A stretch of 64,000 nucleotides of DNA from Comamonadaceae bacterium (GCA_027484575.1 JAIXSQ010000017.1:62001-126000), one strand, 5' to 3'. Shown: positions 32,446 to 41,391, counted from the stretch's first letter. Numbers and translations: made by a program. The notes: a model not told the origin generated them from the sequence alone.

Positions 32446-33144
32446 ATGGAACTGTTTTCCGCGGCCTGGTTCTCGGCCCTCCTCGCGATCATCCTGATCG
32501 ACCTGGTGCTGGCCGGCGACAACGCCATCGTCATCGCCCTCGCGGCACGCAACCTCCCGCCCCAGCTGCGCAAGAAGGCCATCGTCTGGGGCACCGTCGG
32601 CGCCATCGCCGTGCGCTCGGTCATGACCATCGGCGTGGTCTGGCTGCTCAAGATCCCCGGCCTGATGCTGGTGGGCGGCATCGGCCTGCTGTGGATCGCC
32701 TACAAGCTGCTGACCCCCGGTGACGACGACGGCGAGCACGGCCCGCAGGCCACCACCTTCTGGGGCGCGATGAAGACCATCATCGTGGCCGACGCGCTCA
32801 TGGGCGTCGACAACGTGCTGGGCGTGGCCGGCGCGGCGCACGGCTCGTTCGACCTGGTCGTCATCGGCCTGCTGGTCAGCGTGCCCATCGTGGTGTTCGG
32901 CAGCTCGGTGGTGCTCAAGCTGGTCGACCGCTTCCCCATCATCATCCAGGCCGGCGCCGCCGTGCTGGCGTTCACCGCCGCCTCGATGATCGTCAAGGAG
33001 CCGTTCCTGGCGACCTGGTTCACCGGCCTGGAGCCGCTGAAGTACGCGATCTACGTGCTGGCCATCGCCGGCGTGCTGGGCGCCGGCTGGCTGGTGGGCC
33101 GCAAGCAGCTGCAGCGCCAGGGCTCGGACGCCGCGCAGTCCTGA
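32446..33144 (+). CDS. TerC family integral membrane protein, probable manganese exporter
   Basis: A 232-aa inner-membrane protein with about seven hydrophobic helices. The TerC signatures are IDLVLAGDNAIVIALA near residues 18-33 and IIVADALMGVDNVLGVAGAAHG near 110-131, whose Asp/Asn residues line the metal path. TerC relatives such as Alx export or move Mn2+. The yybP-ykoY leader directly upstream supports Mn-responsive control. It converges on soxB over a GC hairpin. Confidence 0.92.
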   Translation: MELFSAAWFSALLAIILIDLVLAGDNAIVIALAARNLPPQLRKKAIVWGTVGAIAVRSVMTIGVVWLLKIPGLMLVGGIGLLWIAYKLLTPGDDDGEHGPQATTFWGAMKTIIVADALMGVDNVLGVAGAAHGSFDLVVIGLLVSVPIVVFGSSVVLKLVDRFPIIIQAGAAVLAFTAASMIVKEPFLATWFTGLEPLKYAIYVLAIAGVLGAGWLVGRKQLQRQGSDAAQS

Positions 33145-33166
33145 GCGCACGGCGCCAGCCAACGAC

Positions 33167-33188
33167 AAGGGGGCCCGCGGGCCCTCTT
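33167..33188. terminator. hairpin in the convergent terC / soxB gap
   Basis: AAGG-GGGCCC-GC-GGGCCC-TCTT pairs over most of its length and lies 23 bp beyond the terC stop and 23 bp beyond the soxB stop; it probably acts in both directions. Confidence 0.55.
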
Positions 33189-33210
33189 CGTCATGGTGCG
33201 GCGCGCGCGC

Positions 33211-34941
33211 TCAGGCCAGCGGCGCGTACCCCGGGTTCGGCAGCGCGCCCAGCAGGCGCGGCTCGTTGACCTTGCGCGGCGTGACCTTGCCACCGCGCGC
33301 CGCCAGCCACTGCTCGACCAGCTCCCACACCGGCTTGTTGCCGGCGCGGCGGGCCTCCTCGGCCACCGGGGCCCAGCCGGCCACCTTGTAGCTCTTGCCG
33401 GCCTCGATCGGCTTGCCGCCCAGGCGCATGTCCTGGATGCGGCGGCCCATGGGCGCGGTGGGGTCCATCGCGTAGGTCAGCCCGCCCACGCGCACCATGT
33501 CGCCGCCCTGCTGGTAGTACGGGTCGGGGTTGAACAGGTTGTCGGCCACGTCCTCGAGCACGGTCTTGATGGTCTCGCCGGTCATGGGCGTGACGGTGGC
33601 GTGCGAGTAGGTGGTGGCGGTCATGTCCATCAGCCACTCGCGCGTGATCGCCTCGCCCGGCAGCAGCGTGGTGCCCCAGCGGAAGCCCGGCGAGAACGCG
33701 ATCTCGGCGCCCTGCACGTCCATCAGCGCGTCCAGCAGCAGCTGGTCGCCCGAGCCGTTGAAGTTGCCGCGGCGGTACAGCAGGCCCTCGGTGACGGCCA
33801 GCCGCTGCGACAGCTTCGCGGCGTGCGGCGCGCGCACCTTGTCGATCAGCGCCTGCATGCCCGCATCGGCCGGCAGCTGGTTGGCGAACACCGGCAGCAG
33901 CCGGTACTGGATGCCCTGCACCTGCTTGCCGCGCACGTCCAGTTCCAGCAGCCCCAGGAACTTGCCGTTGCTGCCCGCGTTGGTCACCAGCGTGCGGCCG
34001 CCCGGGTTGGACACCACCACCGGCACCGGCATGCCGTCGTGGGTGTGGCCGCCCAGGATGGCGTCGATGCCGCGCACCCGGCCGGCCAGCTTGAGGTCGA
34101 CGTCCATGCCGTTGTGCGACAGCAGCACCACGGCCTGCGCGCCCTTGGCACGCACCTCGTCGACCTGCTGCTGCAGGTTCTGCTCCTGGATGCCGAACTC
34201 CCAGTCGGCCACGAAGTAGCGCGGGTTCGCGATCGGGGTGTAGGGGAAGGCCTGGCCGATGATGGCCACGGGCACGCCGTTGATCTCGCGGATCACGTAC
34301 GGCTTGAACACGGGGTCGCCGAAGTCGGCGGTCTTGACGTTCTGGGCGACGAAGTCGACCTTGCCCGCGAAGTCCTTCCCGACGATCTGCTGCACCCGCT
34401 CCATGCCCAGCGTGAACTCCCAGTGGCCGGTCATCACGTCCACGCCCAGCAGCTTGGCGGCGTCGACCATGTCCTGGCCGTCGGTCCACAGCGCGGTGGC
34501 CGAGCCCTGCCAGGTGTCGCCGCCGTCCAGCAGCAGCGCGCCGGGCCGGTCGGCCTTGAGCTTTTTGACCAGCGTGGCCAGGTGGGCGAAGCCGCCGACC
34601 TTGCCGTAGCGGCGCGCCGCGCGCTCGAAGTCCAGGTAGGTCAGCGCATGCGCCTGCGGCGTGCCGGCCGGCACGTTGGCCGCCTTGAGCAGCTGGTCGC
34701 CCACCAGGTGCGGCAGGCGCCCGTGCATGCCGGCCACGCCCAGGTTGACGTGCGGCTCGCGGAACCACACCGGCAGCAACTGCGCATGGCAGTCGGTCAT
34801 GTGCATCAGCGCCACGTTGCCGTAGCGCGGCACGTCGTAGAACGCGGCGGGGTTGGATGCTTGGGCACGGCCGGCCAGGGGCAGGCCGGCCGCCAGGCCC
34901 GCGCCCAGCAGGCGCAGCCAGTCACGGCGGGACAGGTTCAT
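33211..34941 (-). CDS. soxB: thiosulfohydrolase SoxB
   Basis: A 576-aa periplasmic dimanganese enzyme that hydrolyses the sulfone group from cysteine-bound sulfur intermediates on SoxY. A Tat signal MNLSRRDWLRLLGAG opens the protein. The metallophosphoesterase-like metal motifs are HMTDCHAQ near residue 47, LLDGGDTWQGS near 138, VLLSHNGMDVDLKL near 264 and GGHTHDGMP near 287. SoxB-specific PVWFREPHVNLGVAGMHG is near 58. It is the last gene of soxCDYZAXB, 12 bp after soxX, and its Mn dependence makes the neighbouring Mn-riboswitch/TerC gene noteworthy. Confidence 0.96.
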   Translation of the reverse strand: MNLSRRDWLRLLGAGLAAGLPLAGRAQASNPAAFYDVPRYGNVALMHMTDCHAQLLPVWFREPHVNLGVAGMHGRLPHLVGDQLLKAANVPAGTPQAHALTYLDFERAARRYGKVGGFAHLATLVKKLKADRPGALLLDGGDTWQGSATALWTDGQDMVDAAKLLGVDVMTGHWEFTLGMERVQQIVGKDFAGKVDFVAQNVKTADFGDPVFKPYVIREINGVPVAIIGQAFPYTPIANPRYFVADWEFGIQEQNLQQQVDEVRAKGAQAVVLLSHNGMDVDLKLAGRVRGIDAILGGHTHDGMPVPVVVSNPGGRTLVTNAGSNGKFLGLLELDVRGKQVQGIQYRLLPVFANQLPADAGMQALIDKVRAPHAAKLSQRLAVTEGLLYRRGNFNGSGDQLLLDALMDVQGAEIAFSPGFRWGTTLLPGEAITREWLMDMTATTYSHATVTPMTGETIKTVLEDVADNLFNPDPYYQQGGDMVRVGGLTYAMDPTAPMGRRIQDMRLGGKPIEAGKSYKVAGWAPVAEEARRAGNKPVWELVEQWLAARGGKVTPRKVNEPRLLGALPNPGYAPLA

Positions 34942-34953
34942 GAAGGAGGGGTG

Positions 34954-35616
34954 CTAGCGGTTGACCGGCGACTGCGGGTCGAGCAGCAGCGCCATGATGT
35001 GCTGGATCTGCTGCTCGGTCAGGTTGCCCATGTGGCCCGAGCGCGGCATGTTGGAGCAGGCGTTGTAGGCCTTGGCGTTCCAGATCTTGCCCCATGTGTA
35101 TTCGACGATGGGGCGGGCGGCCTCGCTGGCCGGGTCGGCGACCCCGCGCAGCTTGCCGTAGTTGTACAGGCTGGGCCCGATCGTGCCGAAGGAGATCTCC
35201 TCCTTGCTGATCTGGTGGCAGTTGTAGCAGTTGCCGCCGTTGGCGGTGCCGGCGGTGTCGGTCCACGTGAGGCCGCGGCCGCTCTGCGCGATGGTCTCGC
35301 CCTGGCGCCAGTCGCCCAGGAACTTGCCGTCCTTGGGCCAGCGGATGGTCTTGAGGTTGGCCTCCTCGATGCGCTTGGCCACGGCGGGATCCAGCGGCTT
35401 GCCCGCCACGTCGGCGGCATTGCAGGCCTGCAGGGTCTCGTCGATGGCGGTCACGCGCTCGACCTGGGCGATGCCCTCGGTGCGGAAGGCGGCCTTGACC
35501 ATGCTGCCGGCCAGCTGGTCCAGGTCGGCGGCGGACGGCGTGGAGGCGCAGCCCATGGCGGCGGCCAGGGCCACCGCGCTGCCGGCGGCCACGAGGATCT
35601 TGTGCTTGCGGTTCAC
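34954..35616 (-). CDS. soxX: sulfur oxidation c-type cytochrome SoxX
   Basis: A 220-aa monoheme cytochrome, partner of SoxA in the SoxXA thiosulfate-SoxY conjugating complex. The signal has a lipobox-like AAMGC, suggesting membrane anchoring. Heme is bound by CYNCH near residue 138, with the distal Met in CSNMPRSGHMG near 192. The GTG start at 35616 has GGAG upstream (AAGGAGCAACCGG). It is 17 bp after soxA and 12 bp before soxB. Confidence 0.92.
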   Translation of the reverse strand: MNRKHKILVAAGSAVALAAAMGCASTPSAADLDQLAGSMVKAAFRTEGIAQVERVTAIDETLQACNAADVAGKPLDPAVAKRIEEANLKTIRWPKDGKFLGDWRQGETIAQSGRGLTWTDTAGTANGGNCYNCHQISKEEISFGTIGPSLYNYGKLRGVADPASEAARPIVEYTWGKIWNAKAYNACSNMPRSGHMGNLTEQQIQHIMALLLDPQSPVNR

Positions 35617-35633
35617 CCGGTTGCTCCTTGTCT

Positions 35634-36458
35634 TCAGCGCTTGATGGCGGGGGCGGCCGACTTGGCGCCCTTGGCATTGACGCCCAGGTAGGTCGACAGC
35701 GCGGTGAGCGCGTCGCTGCCGAACTCCGGGTAGGGGAAGCGCTGCTGCCGGAAGCAGTCGTTCAGGCGCAGCTGCATGCTCCACATCTGCCCGTTGGAGA
35801 CGCGGTAGGCCGGCCAGGCCGCGAAGCCCACGCCGTCGCCCGGGTTCTTCGTCAGCTCGGGCAGGTCCTGCAGGCGGATGCGCTTGCCGGCCTCGCCGTG
35901 GCAGGACGCGCAGGAGAAGTCGTGCGTGCCACCGCGCATGAAGAAGATGCGCTTGCCGGCCTCGTAGAAGGCGCGCTCCTGCGGATGCGCCTGCGGCAGG
36001 TTGAAGCGCTGGCCCTTGGACTCGGCGGCCACCCAGGTCGCCAGCGCCGTGACGTTGGCCATCTCGCCGCGGCCGAAGGGCGTCTTGGCGATCGCGGCGC
36101 CGTCGAAGCCCTGCAGGCGCTCCATGCAGGTGACCAGGCGCGACTCGAGGTCCTGCACCCGGCCGGTGTCGGCGAACCAGCGCGGCAGCTCCACGAAGGC
36201 GCCCCGGACCACGCCCGGGCCCTTGCCCAGGTCGCACTGCTCCAGCGAGGCGTTCTTGGGGCCGCGCTTCTGCTTCCACAGGTCCTCGCCCTTGGCCTCG
36301 AACAGCTCGGCGGGGTTGCCGTCCGCCAGCATCTGGCGGTATTCCTCGATGGCTTCGGTGGAGGTCTTCTGCGCGGTGGCCGGCGCGGCGGCCAGCACGG
36401 CGAGGGCGAAGGCCGCGGCCGGCAGGGCGGCGCGGGCGGGCAGGCGGGTGTGTCTCAT
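35634..36458 (-). CDS. soxA: sulfur oxidation c-type cytochrome SoxA
   Basis: A 274-aa periplasmic cytochrome. The signal peptide ends near residue 29 (ATAQ). One CxxCH heme site, CASCH, is near 190. The cysteine ligand that carries the catalytic persulfide is in LNDCFRQQRFPYPEFGS near 240. Two earlier cysteines (EQCDLGKG, LVTCMER) replace the first heme site, so this is the monoheme type of SoxA. It joins thiosulfate to SoxY together with SoxX. Confidence 0.94.
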   Translation of the reverse strand: MRHTRLPARAALPAAAFALAVLAAAPATAQKTSTEAIEEYRQMLADGNPAELFEAKGEDLWKQKRGPKNASLEQCDLGKGPGVVRGAFVELPRWFADTGRVQDLESRLVTCMERLQGFDGAAIAKTPFGRGEMANVTALATWVAAESKGQRFNLPQAHPQERAFYEAGKRIFFMRGGTHDFSCASCHGEAGKRIRLQDLPELTKNPGDGVGFAAWPAYRVSNGQMWSMQLRLNDCFRQQRFPYPEFGSDALTALSTYLGVNAKGAKSAAPAIKR

Positions 36459-36540
36459 GTCTCCTCCGGGCGCCCTCCCCGGGCGCTCTGTGGGGATGGG
36501 CCCGGCGCGCGCCGGCGCCGGGCGGCTGGTCGATGACGCG

Positions 36541-36852
36541 TCAGCTGACGGTCGCTTCGTCGGTGCGGGTGTCGTTGCGGTTGTCCTTCCAGGTCACCGC
36601 GATCTTGTCGCCGGCCTTGGCGCCCTTGACGGTGAACTGCAGGAACGGGTTCTTGGACACCGCGGGGCCCCACTCGGCCCGCATCACGGGCTTGCCGTTG
36701 TGGGTGGCGGTGACTTCGGTGATGTGCCAGGCCGGGATCACGCGACCGGCGCCGTCGCGGCGCTGGCCGGTCTCCATCTCGTGGCTCATGAGGACGCGAA
36801 CCACCGCGTTGTTGCCCTGGGACTGTGCCCGGATGCGCATCGGATCTGCCAT
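36541..36852 (-). CDS. soxZ: thiosulfate oxidation carrier complex protein SoxZ
   Basis: A 103-aa immunoglobulin-like protein forming the SoxYZ heterodimer. The typical sequence MRIRAQSQGNNAVVRVLMSHEMETGQRRD opens it, and NPFLQFTVKGAKAGDKIAVTWKDN closes it. There is no signal peptide, as expected for a protein exported with SoxY by Tat. The soxY stop is 27 bp upstream. Confidence 0.95.
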   Translation of the reverse strand: MADPMRIRAQSQGNNAVVRVLMSHEMETGQRRDGAGRVIPAWHITEVTATHNGKPVMRAEWGPAVSKNPFLQFTVKGAKAGDKIAVTWKDNRNDTRTDEATVS

Positions 36853-36879
36853 GTCGTGCTCCTTGTGTTCCGGGTTCCG

Positions 36880-37335
36880 TCAGCCGCCGCAGCCGCCGAG
36901 GGTGACCTTGACTTCCTTCTTGGCGAACAGCGCCTTGCCGTCGTTGGTGATGGCCACCGCGTACACGTCGGAGGTCTGGCCCATCTTGGCGCGGGTGGCG
37001 AAGCTGGCGTCGGCCTCGGGCAGCACGTCGAACTTGGCGACCAGCGCGTTGGGGTTCTTCTCGACCAGCAGCAGCAGGTGCTTGACGTTGGGCAGCGTGC
37101 TGGCCACGGCCAGCGGCACGACGGCGCCGTTCTCGGCGATGTCGGGCGCGGTCAGCGTCACGTCCTTGCTCTCGGCCGGCGCGCCGCCGCCGTAGGCCTT
37201 GGCGGCATCGGCGATGGACTTGGCCTCGAAGGCGGTCTTGCTCCAGGCGAAGGCCATGCGGGGGAACAGGCCGGTGGTGGCCAGGAGGCCCGCCACGACG
37301 GCGCTGTGCTTGAGGGTGTCGCGACGAGTGATCAT
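36880..37335 (-). CDS. soxY: thiosulfate oxidation carrier protein SoxY
   Basis: A 151-aa carrier that holds sulfur intermediates on a C-terminal cysteine. A Tat motif (TRRDTLKHSAVV) starts the signal peptide, and the protein ends with the essential GGCGG swinging arm. The ATG at 37335 follows AAGGAGC by 8 bp. A dyad hairpin occupies the 84-bp gap after soxD, possibly separating expression of soxCD from soxYZAXB. Confidence 0.96.
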   Translation of the reverse strand: MITRRDTLKHSAVVAGLLATTGLFPRMAFAWSKTAFEAKSIADAAKAYGGGAPAESKDVTLTAPDIAENGAVVPLAVASTLPNVKHLLLLVEKNPNALVAKFDVLPEADASFATRAKMGQTSDVYAVAITNDGKALFAKKEVKVTLGGCGG

Positions 37336-37383
37336 CGGCTTGCTCCTTGGGGGACGGTTCAACACGCAATCATGCGAAAGGGT

Positions 37384-37411
37384 GGGGATTGTCGCCATTC
37401 GGGCGATCCCC
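37384..37411. other. intercistronic hairpin between soxD and soxY
   Basis: GGGGAT...ATCCCC with an inner GCC/GGC pairing forms an interrupted stem. No T-run follows in the direction of transcription. It may stabilise mRNA ends or attenuate readthrough. Confidence 0.35.
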
Positions 37412-37419
37412 GTGTCGGC

Positions 37420-38520
37420 TCAGGGCGTCGCCCCTGCGAGCCACTGCGCCACGCGGCGCGCATCGTCCGGCGCGATGGCCTGCGGCGGCATGGGGATGGC
37501 GCCCCAGGTGCCGCTGCCACCGCCGCGGATCTTGCCTTCCAGGTACTCCGCCTTGCCCGCATGCCTGCCGGCGATGTCGGTCCAGCTCGGGCCCACCAGC
37601 CTGCGGTCGGGCGCATGGCAGGCGGTGCAGGTGTTCTTCTGCAGCACCTCGGCCAGCACGGCCGGCGGCTGCTTGGCCGGCGCCGCGGCGGCCGGTGCGG
37701 CGGCCGCGCCCGCCAGCGCCGTGGCGCGGGCGATGGGCACGCCCGGCGGCCGCGTGGTGTCGGCGCCGCGCTGCGCGCCCACCAGCCGGTTCTGCTCGGC
37801 GAGGTTGCCGTGGGCGTTGCGCGCGAAGTCGGGCAGGAACGAGGCCACCCGGGGCTCGGTCGCGCAGTTGGCCATGCAGGCCGTGCCCTGCACGTCGGGC
37901 TTGCGGCTGCCGCCGAACTCGGGGCCCGGCCACAGCGCATGGGCGGTGGTGGTGCCGCGCCGGTTGGGCAGCCGCTGCTGCACCTCGCGGATGTTGCGGT
38001 CGGACAGCACGAAGTCGTCGGGCACGATGCGCTCGAGGTTCAGCATGTACGCCGTGACGGCGTAGACCTCCTCGACGCTCAGCGACTTGGGCTCGTTCCA
38101 GGGCATGGCGCGGTTGATGTAGTCCCACAGCGTCGACAGCGTCGAGACCTTCATCAGCGTGGTGCGGCCCGGGTAGTCGGGCCGCTGCAGGCTGGCCACG
38201 CGGCCGGTGGCGACGTCCTTGGGCGTGGTGCCGCCCACCAGCGGGTTGAACACCTGGTTGGACTCGCCGAACACGCCGTGGCACGAGGCGCACTTGGCCT
38301 CCCACACCTCCTGGCCCCGCGCCACCGAGCCGGCGCCGGCCGGCAGGCCCTGGAAGTCGGGCCGCACGTCGATGTCCCAGGCCTGCACCTCCGCCGGGGT
38401 GGCCGCGCGGCCGATGCCGGGATAGCGGGCGGCGCCGGGCGCCGGCACGGCCTGCGCAGCGGCCACGCCCGCGGCCGCCAGCAGCGCGCCGGCGGCGATC
38501 CACTCACGCCAGCTGGACAT
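37420..38520 (-). CDS. soxD: diheme cytochrome c SoxD
   Basis: A 366-aa periplasmic cytochrome subunit of sulfane dehydrogenase SoxCD, which takes six electrons from the SoxY-bound sulfane. The signal peptide covers about residues 1-22. Heme sites are CASCH near 77 and CTACH near 315, separated by a Pro/Ala-rich linker around 280-300. A cysteine pair in TACMANCATEP near 217 is also present. Its start overlaps the soxC stop by 17 bp. Confidence 0.93.
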   Translation of the reverse strand: MSSWREWIAAGALLAAAGVAAAQAVPAPGAARYPGIGRAATPAEVQAWDIDVRPDFQGLPAGAGSVARGQEVWEAKCASCHGVFGESNQVFNPLVGGTTPKDVATGRVASLQRPDYPGRTTLMKVSTLSTLWDYINRAMPWNEPKSLSVEEVYAVTAYMLNLERIVPDDFVLSDRNIREVQQRLPNRRGTTTAHALWPGPEFGGSRKPDVQGTACMANCATEPRVASFLPDFARNAHGNLAEQNRLVGAQRGADTTRPPGVPIARATALAGAAAAPAAAAPAKQPPAVLAEVLQKNTCTACHAPDRRLVGPSWTDIAGRHAGKAEYLEGKIRGGGSGTWGAIPMPPQAIAPDDARRVAQWLAGATP

Positions 38521-39856
38521 TCGCCACCTCCCCGTTCTCCTTGACCAGCCACGACTGGATGGCGTTGTTGTGGTAGATCGAGCGCGAGCCGCGCACCGCC
38601 CGCAGTTGCCGGTAGCCGGGCTGCACGTGGCCGGTCTCGTCGATGGCGCGGCTCTGGAGGATGGCCGGCCTGCCGTCCCAGACCCAGTCGAGCGAGAAAC
38701 GCGTGAGGCACTTGGACATGACCGGCGCCTGCAGCCGCGCCTGGCGCCAGTTGCGGCCGCCGTCCACGCTCACGTCCACCCGCCGGATCGCGCCGCGGCC
38801 CGACCAGGCCAGGCCGCTGATGTTGTAGTAGCCCTTGTCCAGCAGGACCTGGCCGCCCGAGGGCGTGGTCACCACGCTCTTGACCTCCTGCAGGCTGGTG
38901 TACTGGCGGTGCGTGCCGTCGGGCAGCAGGTCGACGTAGTGCACCGTCTCGTCCTTGGTGCCGTACGGCATGTCGCCCAGCTCGATGCGGCGCAGGTACT
39001 TGACCCAGCTGACGCCCTGCACGCCCGGCACCACCAGCCGCAGCGGGTAGCCGTTCTCGGGCCGCAGCATCTCGCCGTTCTGGCCCCAGGCCACCAGCAC
39101 CTCGCCCGAGGTGACCAGCGACATCGGGATGGTGCGGGTCATCGACGAACCGTCGGCGCCCTCGGCCAGCACGAAGCGGCCCTTCTTCAGGTCGGCGCCC
39201 GCCATCTCCAGCAGCGTGATCAGCGGCACGCCGGTGAACTCGCTGCACGACAGCATGCCGTGCGTGTACTGGCAGGTGGGCACGGCCACGTTGCCCCACT
39301 CCATGCCGGTGTTGGCGCCGCACTCGATGAAGTGGAAGCGCGACACGCTGGGCAGGCGCATCAGCTCGTCCATCGTGAACACCTTGGGCGTCTTCACCAG
39401 CCCGTTGAGCATCAGGCGGTGCTGGCTGGGGTCGATGTCCCACCAGCCCTGGTGGTGGCGCTCGAAGTGCAGGCCGCTGGGCGTGACGATGCCGAACAGC
39501 GACTGCAGCGGCGCGAACGACACCGAGGCCTGCCGGGTCTGGGTCAGGCCGGGGCTCTGGCGCCGCTGCACGTTGCGCTCCCACTTGGACGGCATGCCGT
39601 AGCCGTCGGCGGCCACCGGCTGGCCCAGGCCGCGGCTGTGCGCGGGCAGCGCCAGGATGGCCGGGTCGCCGTCGGCGGGCGCGGCCTGCTGCGCCGCGGC
39701 CGCGCCGGCGCCGCCGGCCAGGGCCGCGGCGAAGGCCGAGCGGATGAAGCCACGCCGGCCCGCACGCGACTCCATCAGGTGGCGCTGGATGCCGTCGCGG
39801 TCCAGGAAATGCTCCGGGGCCTTGCGCAGCCGGCCGGCAGGTGCGGGGGTGTCCAA
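38504..39856 (-). CDS. soxC: sulfane dehydrogenase SoxC (molybdopterin subunit)
   Basis: A sulfite-oxidase-family molybdoenzyme, 450 aa from the TTG at 39856. A twin-arginine pair (residues 34-35, GRRGFIRSAF) suits Tat export. The molybdenum-binding cysteine is Cys179 in HFIECGANTG, and a C-terminal dimerisation domain follows from about 340. Start choice: the frame is open to a GTG at 39892, but that codon lies inside an AATAT...ATATT dyad that looks regulatory, while the TTG has GAGG 7 bp upstream. It is the first gene of soxCDYZAXB. Confidence 0.92.
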   Translation of the reverse strand: MDTPAPAGRLRKAPEHFLDRDGIQRHLMESRAGRRGFIRSAFAAALAGGAGAAAAQQAAPADGDPAILALPAHSRGLGQPVAADGYGMPSKWERNVQRRQSPGLTQTRQASVSFAPLQSLFGIVTPSGLHFERHHQGWWDIDPSQHRLMLNGLVKTPKVFTMDELMRLPSVSRFHFIECGANTGMEWGNVAVPTCQYTHGMLSCSEFTGVPLITLLEMAGADLKKGRFVLAEGADGSSMTRTIPMSLVTSGEVLVAWGQNGEMLRPENGYPLRLVVPGVQGVSWVKYLRRIELGDMPYGTKDETVHYVDLLPDGTHRQYTSLQEVKSVVTTPSGGQVLLDKGYYNISGLAWSGRGAIRRVDVSVDGGRNWRQARLQAPVMSKCLTRFSLDWVWDGRPAILQSRAIDETGHVQPGYRQLRAVRGSRSIYHNNAIQSWLVKENGEVANVQLA

Positions 39857-39877
39857 GCGGATGCCTCGTCGAATCGC

Positions 39878-39899
39878 AATATAAGGATGCACGGATATT
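39878..39899. promoter_or_regulatory. AATAT-N12-ATATT dyad, candidate SoxR operator
   Basis: AT-rich dyad directly upstream of soxC in otherwise GC-rich sequence. Its TAATATC half on the minus strand also occurs just upstream of soxR (41771-41777). ArsR-family proteins bind such AT-rich dyads over the promoter. Confidence 0.5.
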
Positions 39900-39973
39900 A
39901 AGGTCGGGCGAACGCGACCGGTGCTCGGTGCAAACCCCGAGCCGCTGCGCGCGCGGGACCGGCGGCCGCCGGC

Positions 39974-40453
39974 TCAGCCGAGCCCGCGGCTCGCCTGGCG
40001 CAGGCGCTCGTCGAGGTAGGCGCCATAGAAGTCGGGCAGGCCGGCGCCCTCGAGCCGCGGTGCGGCCTCGCGCCCGCCGCGCGCCAGGAACAGCAGCGTG
40101 GGCGCCAGCCGCACGCCCCAGGCCCTGGCCAGCGCGCCGTGGGTGGTGGCGGCGCCGGCCGCATCGCGCAGCGGCGCGTCGCTGTCCAGGTCCACCTGCA
40201 CCACGGGCTGGCCGGCGGCCACCAGCGGCGCCAGGTGCGAGCGCCGCACCTGCCGGCAGTACGGGCAGCCGTGCAGGCTGACCATCACCACCAGCGGCTT
40301 GCCGGCGGCCAGCGCCTGCGCCAGTTCGGCATCGAGCGCGCGCGCGGCCGGCAGCGGCGCATCGCCCCGGCCCTGCGCCCGCACCGGCAGGGCCGGCCAG
40401 GCCAGCACGCCGCCGGCGGCGAGCACGAGGCGGCGCCGCACCGGGGTGGTCAT
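39974..40453 (-). CDS. periplasmic thioredoxin-like protein (SoxW-like)
   Basis: A 159-aa thioredoxin-fold protein with a Tat-like or Sec signal (RRRLVLAAGGVLAWPALPVRAQ). The redox site CPYC is near residue 63 (VSLHGCPYCRQVRRSHL), with the cis-Pro segment RLAPTLLFL near 114. Thioredoxins of the SoxW/SoxS type keep SoxY reduced and active. It overlaps the upstream metallo-beta-lactamase gene by 4 bp (ATGA), and 117 bp with a probable promoter separate it from soxC. Confidence 0.85.
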   Translation of the reverse strand: MTTPVRRRLVLAAGGVLAWPALPVRAQGRGDAPLPAARALDAELAQALAAGKPLVVMVSLHGCPYCRQVRRSHLAPLVAAGQPVVQVDLDSDAPLRDAAGAATTHGALARAWGVRLAPTLLFLARGGREAAPRLEGAGLPDFYGAYLDERLRQASRGLG

Positions 40454-41391
40454 TGGCCCTGCCGCTCCATGAGCAGGTAGGTGTTGTAGGCGTTCATGCG
40501 GTTGGCCGCGCGGAACAGCGGCAGCTGCTCGAAGCGCGACCAGTCGGTGCGGCGGTAGGCGTCCTCGAACGGCTCCATGTCGCGGGCCGCCTGGCCCATG
40601 GCCTGGCGCAGGAAGGCCAGGTAGTCGCGGGTGAGCTCCAGGTCGGCGCGGGCCTGCGTGGATGCCGGCCCGTGGCCGGGCACCAGCACCTGCGGCTCCA
40701 GCGCCAGCAGCTCCTGCAGCGCCGCGATCCAGCGCCGGCTGTCGGCCTGGCCGACGAAGGGCACGCGGCCACGGAACACCAGGTCGCCGGCATACAGCAC
40801 CCGCTCGCCCGGCACGAACACGACCAGGTCCTCGGGCGTGTGCGCCGGGCCGACCGGCAGCAGCTGCAGGCGCTGGCCGCCCACGGTGAGCGTGCGCGGG
40901 CCGTCGAGCCAGTCGTCGGCGGCCACCAGCCGGGTGCCGCCGTCGATCCAGGGCGCCAGCTCGGTGCGCGAGGCGGCCAGCCGGCCGGCCGCGGTGTCGG
41001 AGGTGAGGTATTCGCGCGCCGCCCGGTGGCCCAGGATGCGCGCGCCCTGGGCCTGGAACTCCTGCAGGCCGTAGATGTGGTCGGCATGCCAGTGCGTGAC
41101 CACCACGTGCGTGACCGGCACGCCGGCGACCCGGCGCACCTCGGCGATCAGCTCGCGGGCCAGCTGCGGCGAGCCCAGCGCGTCGACCACCACCGCCCCG
41201 GCGGGCGTGGCGACGAAGCCGGCGTTGGAGATGAAGTTGCGGTTGGCGCTGCTGCCCAGCGCCGCCTCGCCCTCGACCATCCAGCATGCGGGCGACAGCT
41301 GCCGCGCCTGCACCGCGCGCTGCGCGCGGGCCAGGCCCGGAGCGCCCGCCACGGCGGCAGCGGACGTGGCGAGGAACTGCCGGCGGCGCAT
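40450..41391 (-). CDS. MBL-fold metallohydrolase, SoxH-like
   Basis: A 313-aa exported metallo-beta-lactamase-fold protein. The signal RRRQFLATSAAAVAG suggests Tat export. The metal site THWHADH is near residue 100 (VVVTHWHADHIYG), with further ligands in GPAHTPEDLVV near 181 and PGHGPASTQ near 240. Proteins of this kind (SoxH) occur in sox clusters and are not essential for thiosulfate oxidation in known systems; the substrate is unknown. It is 31 bp after soxR. Confidence 0.86.
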   Translation of the reverse strand: MRRRQFLATSAAAVAGAPGLARAQRAVQARQLSPACWMVEGEAALGSSANRNFISNAGFVATPAGAVVVDALGSPQLARELIAEVRRVAGVPVTHVVVTHWHADHIYGLQEFQAQGARILGHRAAREYLTSDTAAGRLAASRTELAPWIDGGTRLVAADDWLDGPRTLTVGGQRLQLLPVGPAHTPEDLVVFVPGERVLYAGDLVFRGRVPFVGQADSRRWIAALQELLALEPQVLVPGHGPASTQARADLELTRDYLAFLRQAMGQAARDMEPFEDAYRRTDWSRFEQLPLFRAANRMNAYNTYLLMERQGQ

